DNA of 12,445 nt from the NCBI GenBank assembly GCA_027023915.1, contig JALVUB010000028.1, forward strand, positions 1 to 12,445, read 5' to 3'. The DNA comes from Sedimenticola sp. GTDB taxonomy: Bacteria > Pseudomonadota > Gammaproteobacteria > Chromatiales > Chromatiaceae. Shown piece by piece: positions 1 to 8,563 of the stretch. The notes beneath the pieces are model-generated. The model made no database searches and was not told the DNA's origin. It saw only the letters and a program-made list of their open reading frames with translations. Made by a program: the position numbers and the translations under genes. Numbering within the stretch: position 1 is the first letter of the stretch; each line of letters begins with the position of its first letter.

Positions 1-262
1 CCAGCAGCCGGTCGGGATCGATCATGGGATAGGTCTTGCGCAGCCGCTTCATGGCTCCAACCACGCTCTCTTTTTCCGGCCGGGGAATGGCCAAGGGCTC
101 GCGGGGAACTTCGTTTTGTTCAACCTCTTGCGGATCGGCTTCCCGGGCGGCAAGAAACTCGGCATAGTCCAGCAAACTGGCGCGCGCCCCTTCCGGCAGC
201 TTCTGAAACAGCGCCAGCAGGCGCCGCGCCTGCGGCGGCAAGAGCGCGCTCCCGGGAATCAA
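1..262 (-). CDS. Small conserved hypothetical protein, C-terminus cut by window edge
   Basis: About 87 N-terminal codons are visible; the gene runs off the left edge. The start is a TTG at 262-260, chosen because an AGGAG Shine-Dalgarno (complement of 270-274) lies 7 nt upstream. The nearby ATG at 267-265, overlapping the lysR stop, reads only ATG-ATT-TGA and cannot be the start. The protein begins with a helical stretch rich in Leu, Ala and Arg (PPQARRLLALF, then LLDYAEFLAAR), followed by an acidic linker and a basic segment, SVVGAMKRLRKTYPMIDPDR. No signal peptide or membrane segment is visible. It starts one base after lysR ends, so the two are surely co-transcribed and probably translationally coupled. 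I recall small gammaproteobacterial proteins of unknown function with this SVV-KRL-TYPM pattern, but I cannot name a family. Function unknown. Confidence 0.72.
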   Translation of the reverse strand, partial: MIPGSALLPPQARRLLALFQKLPEGARASLLDYAEFLAAREADPQEVEQNEVPREPLAIPRPEKESVVGAMKRLRKTYPMIDPDRLL

Positions 263-263
263 A

Positions 264-1163
264 TCATGACTCCTGTTCGCAATAGTTGCGGGCGAACTCC
301 AACAACTTGTCCATCACCCGCATGCGGAATTTCTGCTTCTGGTGTACGAAGGAGAAAGGCCGTTCCATGGGCGGGTCCAGTTCTACCTTGGCCAGTGTAC
401 CCAGTTTGAGTTCCTTTTCTATGGTAGCTTCGGATACGATGGAGATTCCCATGCCGGCCTCCACCGCGCCTTTCACCGCTTCGGGGCTGCCCAGTTCCAT
501 GGCGATCTTCAGCCCGTCCGAACATTCATCGGCACGGCAGACATAGTCCTCGATCACTTCCCTGGTGCCCGACCCCTCTTCGCGGCATATGAAGGGATAC
601 TTCATGATTTCCTTCAGTGCCACCGTTTTCTTCCTTGCCAGCGGATGGTTCACCGGCACGATGCCCACCAGCTTGTCCCTGCGGCAGGTCTCTACCACCA
701 GGTTCTTGTTGCTCACCGGCGCTTCCACCACCCCAAGGTCGATGACGTTGTTCTCCACCATGGTGACGATCCCCTCGGTGTTGGAAACCTTGAGATGGAT
801 CACCACCTCGTCATACTTCTTGCGGAAATCACCCAACAGGGAAGGCAACATGTACTCGGCTATGGTGGTACTGGCACCAATGGTGATGGAGCCGCCTATG
901 TTGCCGGTCATCTCCTTGACCACATTCTCCATCTCGTTGTACAGCTCGAAGATGCCGCCGGCATATTCGTACACCTTCTGCCCCGCCTCGGTGAGGCTGA
1001 TGCGGTTGTGGGTGCGGTCGAACAGACGGGTATTGAAGTATTCCTCGAGCTGGCGTACCTGAAAGGTGACCGCCGGCTGGGTCATATGCAGCTCTTCCGC
1101 GGCCTTGGTAAAACTAAGCAGACGGGCAACCGTATAAAAGACCTGTAACCGGCGATCAGCCAT
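264..1163 (-). CDS. LysR-family transcriptional regulator, CysL-like
   Basis: A 299-residue protein of normal LysR length. Residues 1-60 form the winged helix-turn-helix: the segment around 17-50 (FTKAAEELHMTQPAVTFQVR) carries the family's recognition helix, followed by LFDRTHNRISLTEAG. A linker helix (about 60-90) leads into a two-lobed periplasmic-binding-protein-like effector domain (about 90-295), with ASTTIAEYMLP and the loop EEGSGTREV lining the expected ligand pocket. The match is closest to the CysL-like branch of LysR proteins, which in other bacteria act on sulfur, selenium or sulfite-related genes; the effector here cannot be read from sequence. An AGGAG ribosome-binding site (1171-1175) sits 7 nt before the ATG. 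It is separated from clpB by a terminator, has its own -10 box, and is followed directly by a small hypothetical gene. Autoregulation is likely from the dyad at its promoter. Targets unknown. Confidence 0.93.
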   Translation of the reverse strand: MADRRLQVFYTVARLLSFTKAAEELHMTQPAVTFQVRQLEEYFNTRLFDRTHNRISLTEAGQKVYEYAGGIFELYNEMENVVKEMTGNIGGSITIGASTTIAEYMLPSLLGDFRKKYDEVVIHLKVSNTEGIVTMVENNVIDLGVVEAPVSNKNLVVETCRRDKLVGIVPVNHPLARKKTVALKEIMKYPFICREEGSGTREVIEDYVCRADECSDGLKIAMELGSPEAVKGAVEAGMGISIVSEATIEKELKLGTLAKVELDPPMERPFSFVHQKQKFRMRVMDKLLEFARNYCEQES

Positions 1164-1204
1164 GACGCCGCTCCTGCATGCATGGTGGGATAAGATGATT
1201 TTAT

Positions 1205-1229
1205 ATTATAGCTTTCTTAACCAGAAAGC
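1205..1229 (-). promoter_or_regulatory. lysR promoter: consensus -10 box plus adjoining perfect dyad
   Basis: On the minus strand a perfect TATAAT (1210-1205) is immediately preceded by a perfect inverted repeat, GCTTTCT-GGTTA-AGAAAGC (1229-1211): 7-bp arms, 5-bp spacer. No good -35 hexamer is visible 16-18 nt upstream, and the dyad fills the spacer, so an activator or repressor bound there would control initiation. The T-N11-A symmetry in TTTCTGGTTAAGAAA fits a LysR-type box, which suggests autoregulation by the gene just downstream. The -10 match is seen directly; the operator role is inferred. Confidence 0.6.
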
Positions 1230-1246
1230 GGGAGCGGCAGGGCACG

Positions 1247-1273
1247 AAAAACGCGCCCTCGATGGGGCGCGCT
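1247..1273 (-). terminator. Rho-independent terminator of clpB
   Basis: Read on the minus strand, a GC-only 7-bp stem, CGCGCCC (1271-1265) with GGGCGCG (1258-1252), closes a short loop and is followed directly by five T (1251-1247). It lies 26 nt beyond the clpB stop codon and upstream of the lysR promoter, so it separates the two transcripts. Confidence 0.85.
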
Positions 1274-1298
1274 TTCCGATGGCCGGCAAGGTCCCCGA

Positions 1299-3875
<2,577 letters not shown>

Positions 3876-3912
3876 GGTCGTTCGGCTCCCGAAATTCTGA
3901 AGACGAAAAGGC

Positions 3913-3940
3913 ACATGGGGGCGGAAAAAGGCAAATCAAC
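3913..3940 (-). promoter_or_regulatory. Heat-shock (sigma-32/RpoH) promoter of clpB
   Basis: The minus strand carries a full match to the sigma-32 -10 element, CCCCATGT (3920-3913; consensus CCCCATnT), and 13 nt upstream GTTGATT (3940-3934), which keeps the TTGA core of the -35 consensus CTTGAAA. The spacing is within the usual 11-16 nt. Transcription should start near 3905, giving clpB a leader of about 30 nt. This matches the known RpoH control of clpB in other proteobacteria. Confidence 0.85.
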
Positions 3941-3992
3941 CCACCAACCGCATATCCTGGTTGTATCAACGATACCGGCGAAATATTGATAC

Positions 3993-4658
3993 TCATTCAA
4001 ACCAGGTAGTGAAGCTTTCCACCGGCTCCCGGTCGGTGCGGTAGTTGTTTACGGGGTGGTCGGGGTCGGGGTAGCCGAGAGCGAGGCCACAGAGGAGCAG
4101 CTTGTCGTCGTCCAGTCCCAGCACCTGGCGCACCACCGCCGGGTAGTCGGCCACCGAGGCCTGGGGGCAGCTCTCCAGCTCCTGTTCGCGGGCGGCCAGC
4201 ATCAGGCTCTGGATGAACATGCCCATGTCGAGCCAGGCGCCCTGGGCCATGTTCCGGTCGATGAAGAAGAAGAGCGCCACCGGGGCGCCGAAAAAGCGGT
4301 AGTTTTCCTTCCATACCTCCAGCCGCCGCGTCTTGTCCTTCCGTTCGATGCCAAGGGCCTGGTAGAGCGCCATGCCACACTGGAAGCGGCGGCGCTTGTA
4401 GGGCTCCACCCAGCTACCGGGGTAATAACGGTAGTCGGGCGCGGGCCTGGCGCCACTGTCAAAGGCGGCGATGAGCGCCTCGCTCAGCCGCGCCCTGGTC
4501 TTCCCCTCCACCACCGCCACCTGCCAGGGCTGGATGTTGGCGCCGGAGGGGCTCCAGCGGGCGGTGTCCAGCAGCTTTTCGATCAGCTCGCGCGGCACCG
4601 GCCGGTCGAGATAGGCCCGGCAGGAATAGCGTCCGACGATGGCTTTTTCCACGTTCAT
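3993..4658 (-). CDS. Nitroreductase-family FMN-dependent oxidoreductase
   Basis: 221 residues, typical for the NfnB/PnbA-type nitroreductase family: homodimeric cytosolic flavoproteins that move hydride from NAD(P)H through FMN to nitro compounds, quinones or other acceptors. Seen: the N-terminal FMN-phosphate loop RYSCRAYLDRPVP (10-22), the PSGANIQPWQ motif (37-46) packing on the flavin, and the C-terminal CGLALGYPDP (190-199). The ATG at 4658 gives the usual family N-terminus; GAGG lies about 10 nt upstream. The gene sits between clpB, which has its own promoter, and a block of inverted repeats, so it may be a single-gene transcript, but I see no clear promoter for it. The physiological substrate cannot be told from sequence; this family has many lineage-specific branches. 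Confidence 0.93.
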   Translation of the reverse strand: MNVEKAIVGRYSCRAYLDRPVPRELIEKLLDTARWSPSGANIQPWQVAVVEGKTRARLSEALIAAFDSGARPAPDYRYYPGSWVEPYKRRRFQCGMALYQALGIERKDKTRRLEVWKENYRFFGAPVALFFFIDRNMAQGAWLDMGMFIQSLMLAAREQELESCPQASVADYPAVVRQVLGLDDDKLLLCGLALGYPDPDHPVNNYRTDREPVESFTTWFE

Positions 4659-4681
4659 TGGCAGTTACCCTCTCTTGTCCC

Positions 4682-4889
4682 GGTAGGTCGGGCTTTAGCC
4701 CGACAGGCAAAGGATGCCGCCCCAGCGCTTTCCCAGGGCCGGTGGCCAGCCCTTGTTGGCGGGGACGCCGTGAATACATCCATGTAGGCTTTGCGGCAGC
4801 ATCCCTGCTGCCGAAACCCCGCCAACAAGGGCTGGCCACCGGCCTTCCAACGCTAGTGGTTGTTCAGTCGGGCTGAAGCCCGACCTACC
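4682..4889. repeat. Composite nested inverted repeat (REP/MITE-like), outer element
   Basis: This non-coding block fills the gap between the nitroreductase gene and def. Its ends are 23-nt arms, 4682-4704 and 4867-4889, complementary at 22 of 23 positions. Each arm is also a small hairpin by itself: GTCGGGCT joined to AGCCCGAC with a 2-nt loop. The right arm ends 2 nt from the def stop codon, so it could serve as the 3' hairpin of the rluD-pgeF-ACT-def transcript. The arm sequence looks like intergenic REP-type palindromes I remember from GC-rich gammaproteobacteria; that identity is not verified. No open frame here looks like a gene. Confidence 0.85.
4737..4844. repeat. Inner 28-bp perfect inverted repeat with central hairpins
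   Basis: Nested inside the outer element. Arms 4737-4764 and 4817-4844 are perfectly complementary over all 28 positions. The 52-nt centre holds two more dyads: TACAT-CC-ATGTA (4775-4786) and CGGCAGCA-TCCC-TGCTGCCG (4794-4813). As RNA on either strand it would fold into a long stem topped by two small hairpins, a cruciform-like shape. Perfect arms of this length, without coding, suggest a recently copied mobile repeat or strong selection on structure. No transposase or target-site duplication was found beside it. Confidence 0.85.
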
Positions 4890-4891
4890 CC

Positions 4892-5395
4892 CTACTTGTA
4901 AACCTTGCGCCGGAAGAGATCGGTGCGGCGGCTCACCACCCGGTCGATGAAGAGAATGCCGTCCAGGTGGTCGATCTCGTGCTGGGCGGCGCGCGCCTCG
5001 AAACCCTCCATCTCGTACTCGTGCTCCTCCCCATGCTCATCGAAGGCGCGAAGCCGGATCTGGGTGGCGCGGATGACGTTGCCGGTGTAGTCGGGCACCG
5101 AGAGGCAGCCCTCGCGCCCCACCTCGTAGCCCTCCCAGTGGGTGATCTCAGGGTTGATGAGCACCAGGTGGCCGTGGTTGGGCACGGGCTTGCGGGTGGT
5201 GGAGCAGTCCAGAATGCAGATACGCTGGAAACGCCCCACCTGGGGCGCGGCGATGCCCACCGCGGCCGGCCCGTGGCGGCGGGTGACCTCCAGCTGCCCC
5301 ACGAAGCGGCGCAGCTCGTCGTCGAACCGCTCCACCGGCTCGGAGACCTGTTTCAGGCGCTCGTCGGGGATGGTGAGAATGGGCAGGGGGTCCAC
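4892..5395 (-). CDS. def: Peptide deformylase
   Basis: 167 residues, the usual bacterial length. The enzyme removes the formyl group from the N-terminal methionine of new proteins as they leave the ribosome, using a metal ion (Fe2+ in vivo). All three signature motifs are present: motif 1 GIAAPQ (47-52; most homologues have GLAAPQ), motif 2 EGCLS (95-99) with metal ligand Cys97, and motif 3 QHEIDH (138-143) with ligands His139 and His143 and catalytic Glu140. The start is a GTG at 5395, 6 nt after the stop of the ACT-domain gene, so it is probably translationally coupled; its own Shine-Dalgarno is weak. It is not beside fmt, its common partner, so the genome may carry another def elsewhere. 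It is the last gene of the rluD-pgeF-ACT-def run and ends 2 nt from the repeat block. Confidence 0.95.
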   Translation of the reverse strand: MDPLPILTIPDERLKQVSEPVERFDDELRRFVGQLEVTRRHGPAAVGIAAPQVGRFQRICILDCSTTRKPVPNHGHLVLINPEITHWEGYEVGREGCLSVPDYTGNVIRATQIRLRAFDEHGEEHEYEMEGFEARAAQHEIDHLDGILFIDRVVSRRTDLFRRKVYK

Positions 5396-5401
5396 CGGCG
5401 C

Positions 5402-5923
5402 TCAGCCCACCAGGGTTTCCACGGGCGAGAGGTTCACCTCGATGCCCTCTTCCCGCAGCGGCGCCAGGACGGTCTCCAGGGACTCCAGCGGCACGCTGGC
5501 GATGCCGGCGATCTGCATCAGGTAGACCGGCTTTTCGGGCGTGCCGGCCACGTCCGATTCCAGGTCCAGAATGTTGAACCCGGCGTCGGCCAGCACGCCG
5601 GTCACCCGCGCGACGATGCCGGCACGGTCCGCGCCGCTCACCCGCACCATGATGTTGGGCACCAGGTGGCGGTGGAGTCCCCCCTCCATCTCGTCCAGGT
5701 GCAGGCTCAACCCCAGGGAGCTGGTCACCGGCACCAGTACTTCTTTCAGCGCCTCGGCCTCCAGCCCGCCGTAGACCATCATCATGATGGTGAAATTGCC
5801 GCCCAGGCGCAGCATGGAGGCTTCGCCCAGTGTCATGCCCTGCTCATAGAGTGCCTGGGTGACCTTCGCCACGATGCCGGGGCGGTCGGCACCGGTGAGG
5901 GTAAGCATGTACCAATTGTTCAT
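5402..5923 (-). CDS. Double-ACT-domain regulatory protein, GcvR-like
   Basis: 173 residues made of two ACT domains in tandem: about 3-85, opening with LTGADRPGIVAKV, and about 90-170, opening with VSGADRAGIVARV. The repeated GADR-GIV motif marks the small-molecule binding loop, where ACT proteins usually bind amino acids. There is no DNA-binding domain. The layout is that of GcvR, which in E. coli binds glycine and inhibits the activator GcvA to repress the glycine cleavage operon (E. coli GcvR is 190 aa). No gcvA or gcv genes are visible here, so that role is inferred from architecture only. Its neighbours are pgeF (37 nt upstream) and def (6 nt downstream). The ATG at 5923 has GGGAA 8 nt before it. 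It could equally be a general amino-acid sensor. Confidence 0.88.
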   Translation of the reverse strand: MNNWYMLTLTGADRPGIVAKVTQALYEQGMTLGEASMLRLGGNFTIMMMVYGGLEAEALKEVLVPVTSSLGLSLHLDEMEGGLHRHLVPNIMVRVSGADRAGIVARVTGVLADAGFNILDLESDVAGTPEKPVYLMQIAGIASVPLESLETVLAPLREEGIEVNLSPVETLVG

Positions 5924-5960
5924 CTGATCGTTTCCCGATTTGTTGAATCGACGGCACCCC

Positions 5961-6695
5961 TCATGCAGCCAACCAGATCAGAGTCGCCATGCGCCCGGTT
6001 CGGCCATCCCGCCGGTAGGAGAAGAACCGCCCCTTCTCGGTAAAGGTGCAGAAACCGCCTCCATGCACCGAGATCACCCCGGCACGGGCCAGGCGCAGGC
6101 GGGCCAGCCCATATAGATCGGCCAGCCATTTGCTCTCCGCCGCGGGCCGAAAGCACTCAGCCGCACGGCGGTCTTCTTCCATGAAAGCTTCCATCACCTC
6201 GGCACCCACCTCGAAGGCATTGGGCCCGATGGCCGGGCCCAGCCAGGCCATGATAGCCGAGGGGTCATCCTGAAAACAGTCCAGGGCGGCCTCGATCACG
6301 CCCGCCAGCAGTCCCCGCCAGCCGGCGTGGACCGCCGCCACGGCGGTGCCGGAACGGTTGCATAGCAGCAACGGCAGGCAGTCGGCGGTTAGCACCGCGC
6401 ACACCTGGCCCGGCCGGTCACAGAAGCGGCCATCGGCGCAAACCGCCCCTTCCCCCGGAATGGCGATACGGGTGCCGTGTACCTGTTCCAGCCAGGTCAC
6501 CGGCTCCGGCAGGCCGGCGGCACGGTACAACCGCTGGCGGTTCTCGGCCACGACGGCAATGTCGTCGCCCACGTGGTGGCCAAGGTTGAGGCTGTGCCAG
6601 GGCGGCGCGCTCACGCCGCCCCGCCGGGTGGTGCTCACCGCGCGCACGATATTGGGCGCGGGCCAGTCAGGCAGAATCAACTCAGGGCCGTTCAT
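5961..6695 (-). CDS. pgeF: Peptidoglycan editing factor PgeF (YfiH, laccase-domain family)
   Basis: 244 residues, the family's usual size. E. coli PgeF/YfiH is a cytosolic zinc enzyme that removes wrongly added L-Ser from UDP-MurNAc precursors; relatives also have purine nucleoside phosphorylase activity. The old 'polyphenol oxidase/laccase' name is misleading. The metal-site residues are all present: His73 in EQVHGTR, Cys106 in TADCLPLLL and His123 in AVHAGWRG. The start is the ATG at 6695 (MNGPELILPDW), overlapping the end of rluD by 14 nt; a longer in-frame extension exists, but it runs inside rluD and is unlike the family. rluD-pgeF adjacency is widely conserved in gammaproteobacteria, and the overlap indicates translational coupling. 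In enteric bacteria clpB follows directly; here three genes and a repeat come between. Confidence 0.96.
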   Translation of the reverse strand: MNGPELILPDWPAPNIVRAVSTTRRGGVSAPPWHSLNLGHHVGDDIAVVAENRQRLYRAAGLPEPVTWLEQVHGTRIAIPGEGAVCADGRFCDRPGQVCAVLTADCLPLLLCNRSGTAVAAVHAGWRGLLAGVIEAALDCFQDDPSAIMAWLGPAIGPNAFEVGAEVMEAFMEEDRRAAECFRPAAESKWLADLYGLARLRLARAGVISVHGGGFCTFTEKGRFFSYRRDGRTGRMATLIWLAA

Positions 6696-7647
6696 CCCGG
6701 TCCCGGCGCAACACGGCCAACAACGCCTGGAAATCTTCCGGAAGCGGCGCTTCCCAGGCGAGCGCCTCGCCGCTTGCCGGGTGCGACAGCGCCAGGCGAA
6801 AAGCATGCAGCGCCTGGCGACGGAAATTTTGCAGCGCCTCGATGGTGGCGGGCGAGGCACCGGGTGGCAGCCTCAGCCGCCCGCCATAGACCGGATCGCC
6901 CACCAGGGGCATTTTCAGGTGAGCCATGTGGACCCGGATCTGGTGGGTACGGCCAGTTTCCAGTTCCACGTCGAGAAGGGTGTGAATGGAAAAACGCTCG
7001 GCAATTCGATAGTGGGTGATCGCCGGCTTGCCCCCCTCCACCACCGCCATGCGCTGGCGCCGTACCGGGTGGCGGCCGATGGGCGCCTCCACGGCGCCAC
7101 CGGCGGCGGGGCTCCCAACCACCAGCGCCTGATAGTGGCGCTTCACCCGCCGCTCTTGCAGAGCCTCCACCAGCCGTTTGCGGGCCTGGAGAGAGCGGGC
7201 CACCACCATGAGGCCGGTAGTATCCTTGTCCAGCCGGTGGACGATGCCCGCCCGGGGCAGTTTCTCCAGGCCGGGGTCATGGTGCAGCAAGGCGTTGAGC
7301 AGTGTCCCGTCGGGATTGCCGGCGGCGGGATGAACCACCAGGCCGGCTGGCTTGTTTACCACCAGAATCTGCTCGTCCTCGAAGACGACCTCCAACGGAA
7401 TGGGCTGAGGACGGCAGGTCACCTGGGGCTGGAGCACCGCCTCCAGCTCTACCTGCTGGCCGGCGAACACCTTTTCGCGTGGCTTTTTCACCTGGCCGTC
7501 CACCCGCACCCTGCCTTCGCGAATCCAGGCTTGCAGACGACTGCGCGAATAATCGTCGAACAGGCGCGCCAGGGCCTGATCGAGTCGCAATCCCGACAGC
7601 TCGGAGCCGATCACCTCGCGGCGGTTGATCTGAACGTTTTCATTCAT
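6682..7647 (-). CDS. rluD: 23S rRNA pseudouridine synthase RluD
   Basis: 321 residues (E. coli RluD: 326). RluD converts U1911, U1915 and U1917 in helix 69 of 23S rRNA to pseudouridine, a step in large-subunit maturation. Seen: N-terminal S4 RNA-binding domain (about 17-75, LRLDQALARLFDDYSRSRLQ), then the RluA-type catalytic domain with HRLDKDTTG (137-145), in which Asp140 is the catalytic nucleophile, and the conserved RTHQIRVH motif. The start is the ATG at 7647, matching the family N-terminus; there is no convincing Shine-Dalgarno, and upstream in-frame codons would run into bamD. Divergent from bamD, as in E. coli, with 78 bp between the two starts. It heads a tight run with pgeF, the ACT gene and def. 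RluC is a related enzyme, but the gene context supports RluD. Confidence 0.96.
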   Translation of the reverse strand: MNENVQINRREVIGSELSGLRLDQALARLFDDYSRSRLQAWIREGRVRVDGQVKKPREKVFAGQQVELEAVLQPQVTCRPQPIPLEVVFEDEQILVVNKPAGLVVHPAAGNPDGTLLNALLHHDPGLEKLPRAGIVHRLDKDTTGLMVVARSLQARKRLVEALQERRVKRHYQALVVGSPAAGGAVEAPIGRHPVRRQRMAVVEGGKPAITHYRIAERFSIHTLLDVELETGRTHQIRVHMAHLKMPLVGDPVYGGRLRLPPGASPATIEALQNFRRQALHAFRLALSHPASGEALAWEAPLPEDFQALLAVLRRDRDERP

Positions 7648-7688
7648 ATTTTGGAGAAGGGACGGCCGAACCTCAGGTGAATGTGGGG

Positions 7689-7694
7689 TATAAT
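7689..7694 (+). promoter_or_regulatory. Probable -10 box of bamD
   Basis: A perfect TATAAT, preceded by GTGGGG, lies 31 nt before the bamD ATG, giving a short leader of about 20-25 nt. No convincing -35 hexamer is visible 16-18 nt upstream, where CCGAAC is found. I found no comparable consensus box for rluD in this shared 78-bp divergent region. Confidence 0.55.
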
Positions 7695-7725
7695 CGCGCC
7701 ACTTGCAACTCCAGCCTTCCAGGAC

Positions 7726-8538
7726 ATGCGAAAAATCACCTGGCCCTTTCTGCTCATCCTCTTTCTGGGCGGTTGCAGTCTGCTGCCCAAGCAGGTGGAC
7801 AAAACCGAAGGCTGGTCCGCCCAAAGGCTATACTCCGCCGCCACAGAGGAGCTTCACGATGGCAACTACCAAAAAGCCATCGAGTACTACCAAAAACTTG
7901 AAGCCCGCTACCCATTCGGCAAGTACGCCTTGCAGTCCCAACTCAATATCGCCTACGCCTACTATAAAAACAACGAGCCGGAATCCGCCATCGCCGCCAT
8001 TGAGCGTTTTGTCCGTCTGCACCCCGACCACCCGGCGGTGGCCTACGCGCTCTACCTCAAAGGGTTGGTGAATTTCGGTCGCGACCTGGGATTCTTTTCC
8101 CGCTTCCTGCCCACTGACAACTCACAGCGGGATCCCGATTCGATCCAGCAGTCCTACAACGACTTTGCCGAAGTGGTACGCCGTTTTCCACGCACCAAAT
8201 ACGCCAAGGACGCCAAGCTGCGCATGCTCTATCTGCGCAACATGCTGGCACGCCATGAAATCAACGTGGCCCGTTACTATCTCGACCGGGGAGCCTGGCT
8301 GGCGGCGGCCAACCGTGCCCAGGGGGTGGTGGAGCACTATGAATATACCCCCTCGGTGAAAGAGGCGCTTACGATCATGATCGTTGCCTACGCGAAAATG
8401 GGGAAAGAGAAGCTCTACCAGGACGCGCTGAAGGTACTGGCCTACAACGAAAAACGCGGCAACTTCCCCACCCTGCCGAAGACCGACAAAACCCTGGCCG
8501 AGAAGATCTGGGACTATTTACAGCTGGACAAGGACTGA
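7726..8538 (+). CDS. bamD: Outer membrane assembly lipoprotein BamD
   Basis: 270 residues. BamD is the essential lipoprotein of the BAM complex; with BamA it folds beta-barrel proteins into the outer membrane. The protein opens with a lipoprotein signal (MRKITWPFLLILFLGGCS): lipobox LGGC, with Cys17 as the lipidated residue and Ser at +2, which sends it to the outer membrane. The mature part is a chain of TPR-like helix pairs (about 32-255), e.g. AIEYYQKLEARYPFGKYALQ and SAIAAIERFVRLHPDHPAVA, with the family's FFSRFLPTDNSQRD loop. The ATG at 7726 is chosen because it starts the signal peptide and because the upstream in-frame ATG lies in front of the -10 box. Its Shine-Dalgarno (AGGA) is very close to the start. 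Single-gene transcript, convergent with the FKBP gene 25 bp away. Confidence 0.97.
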   Translation: MRKITWPFLLILFLGGCSLLPKQVDKTEGWSAQRLYSAATEELHDGNYQKAIEYYQKLEARYPFGKYALQSQLNIAYAYYKNNEPESAIAAIERFVRLHPDHPAVAYALYLKGLVNFGRDLGFFSRFLPTDNSQRDPDSIQQSYNDFAEVVRRFPRTKYAKDAKLRMLYLRNMLARHEINVARYYLDRGAWLAAANRAQGVVEHYEYTPSVKEALTIMIVAYAKMGKEKLYQDALKVLAYNEKRGNFPTLPKTDKTLAEKIWDYLQLDKD

Positions 8539-8563
8539 TTTTTCGGCGATACACGACACCCGC

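Noticed and set aside
1164..1298. Possible small gene between clpB and lysR.
   Set aside because: The gap is fully explained by the clpB terminator, the lysR promoter and dyad, and the lysR ribosome-binding site.
4658..4876. A 72-codon plus-strand frame across the repeat block.
   Set aside because: It is made of inverted-repeat DNA, begins in the nitroreductase start region on the other strand, and has no ribosome-binding site or protein-like composition.
6696..6860. N-terminal extension of PgeF by 55 residues.
   Set aside because: It lies entirely inside rluD, is Arg/Cys-rich and unlike PgeF, and the ATG at 6695 gives the family N-terminus.
6346..7680. A 444-codon plus-strand frame opposite pgeF and rluD.
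   Set aside because: It is antisense to two well-conserved genes and has no recognisable domain.
8539..8563. Possible bidirectional terminator between the convergent bamD and FKBP genes.
   Set aside because: The 25-bp gap contains a short T-run but no stem that could form a terminator hairpin on either strand.
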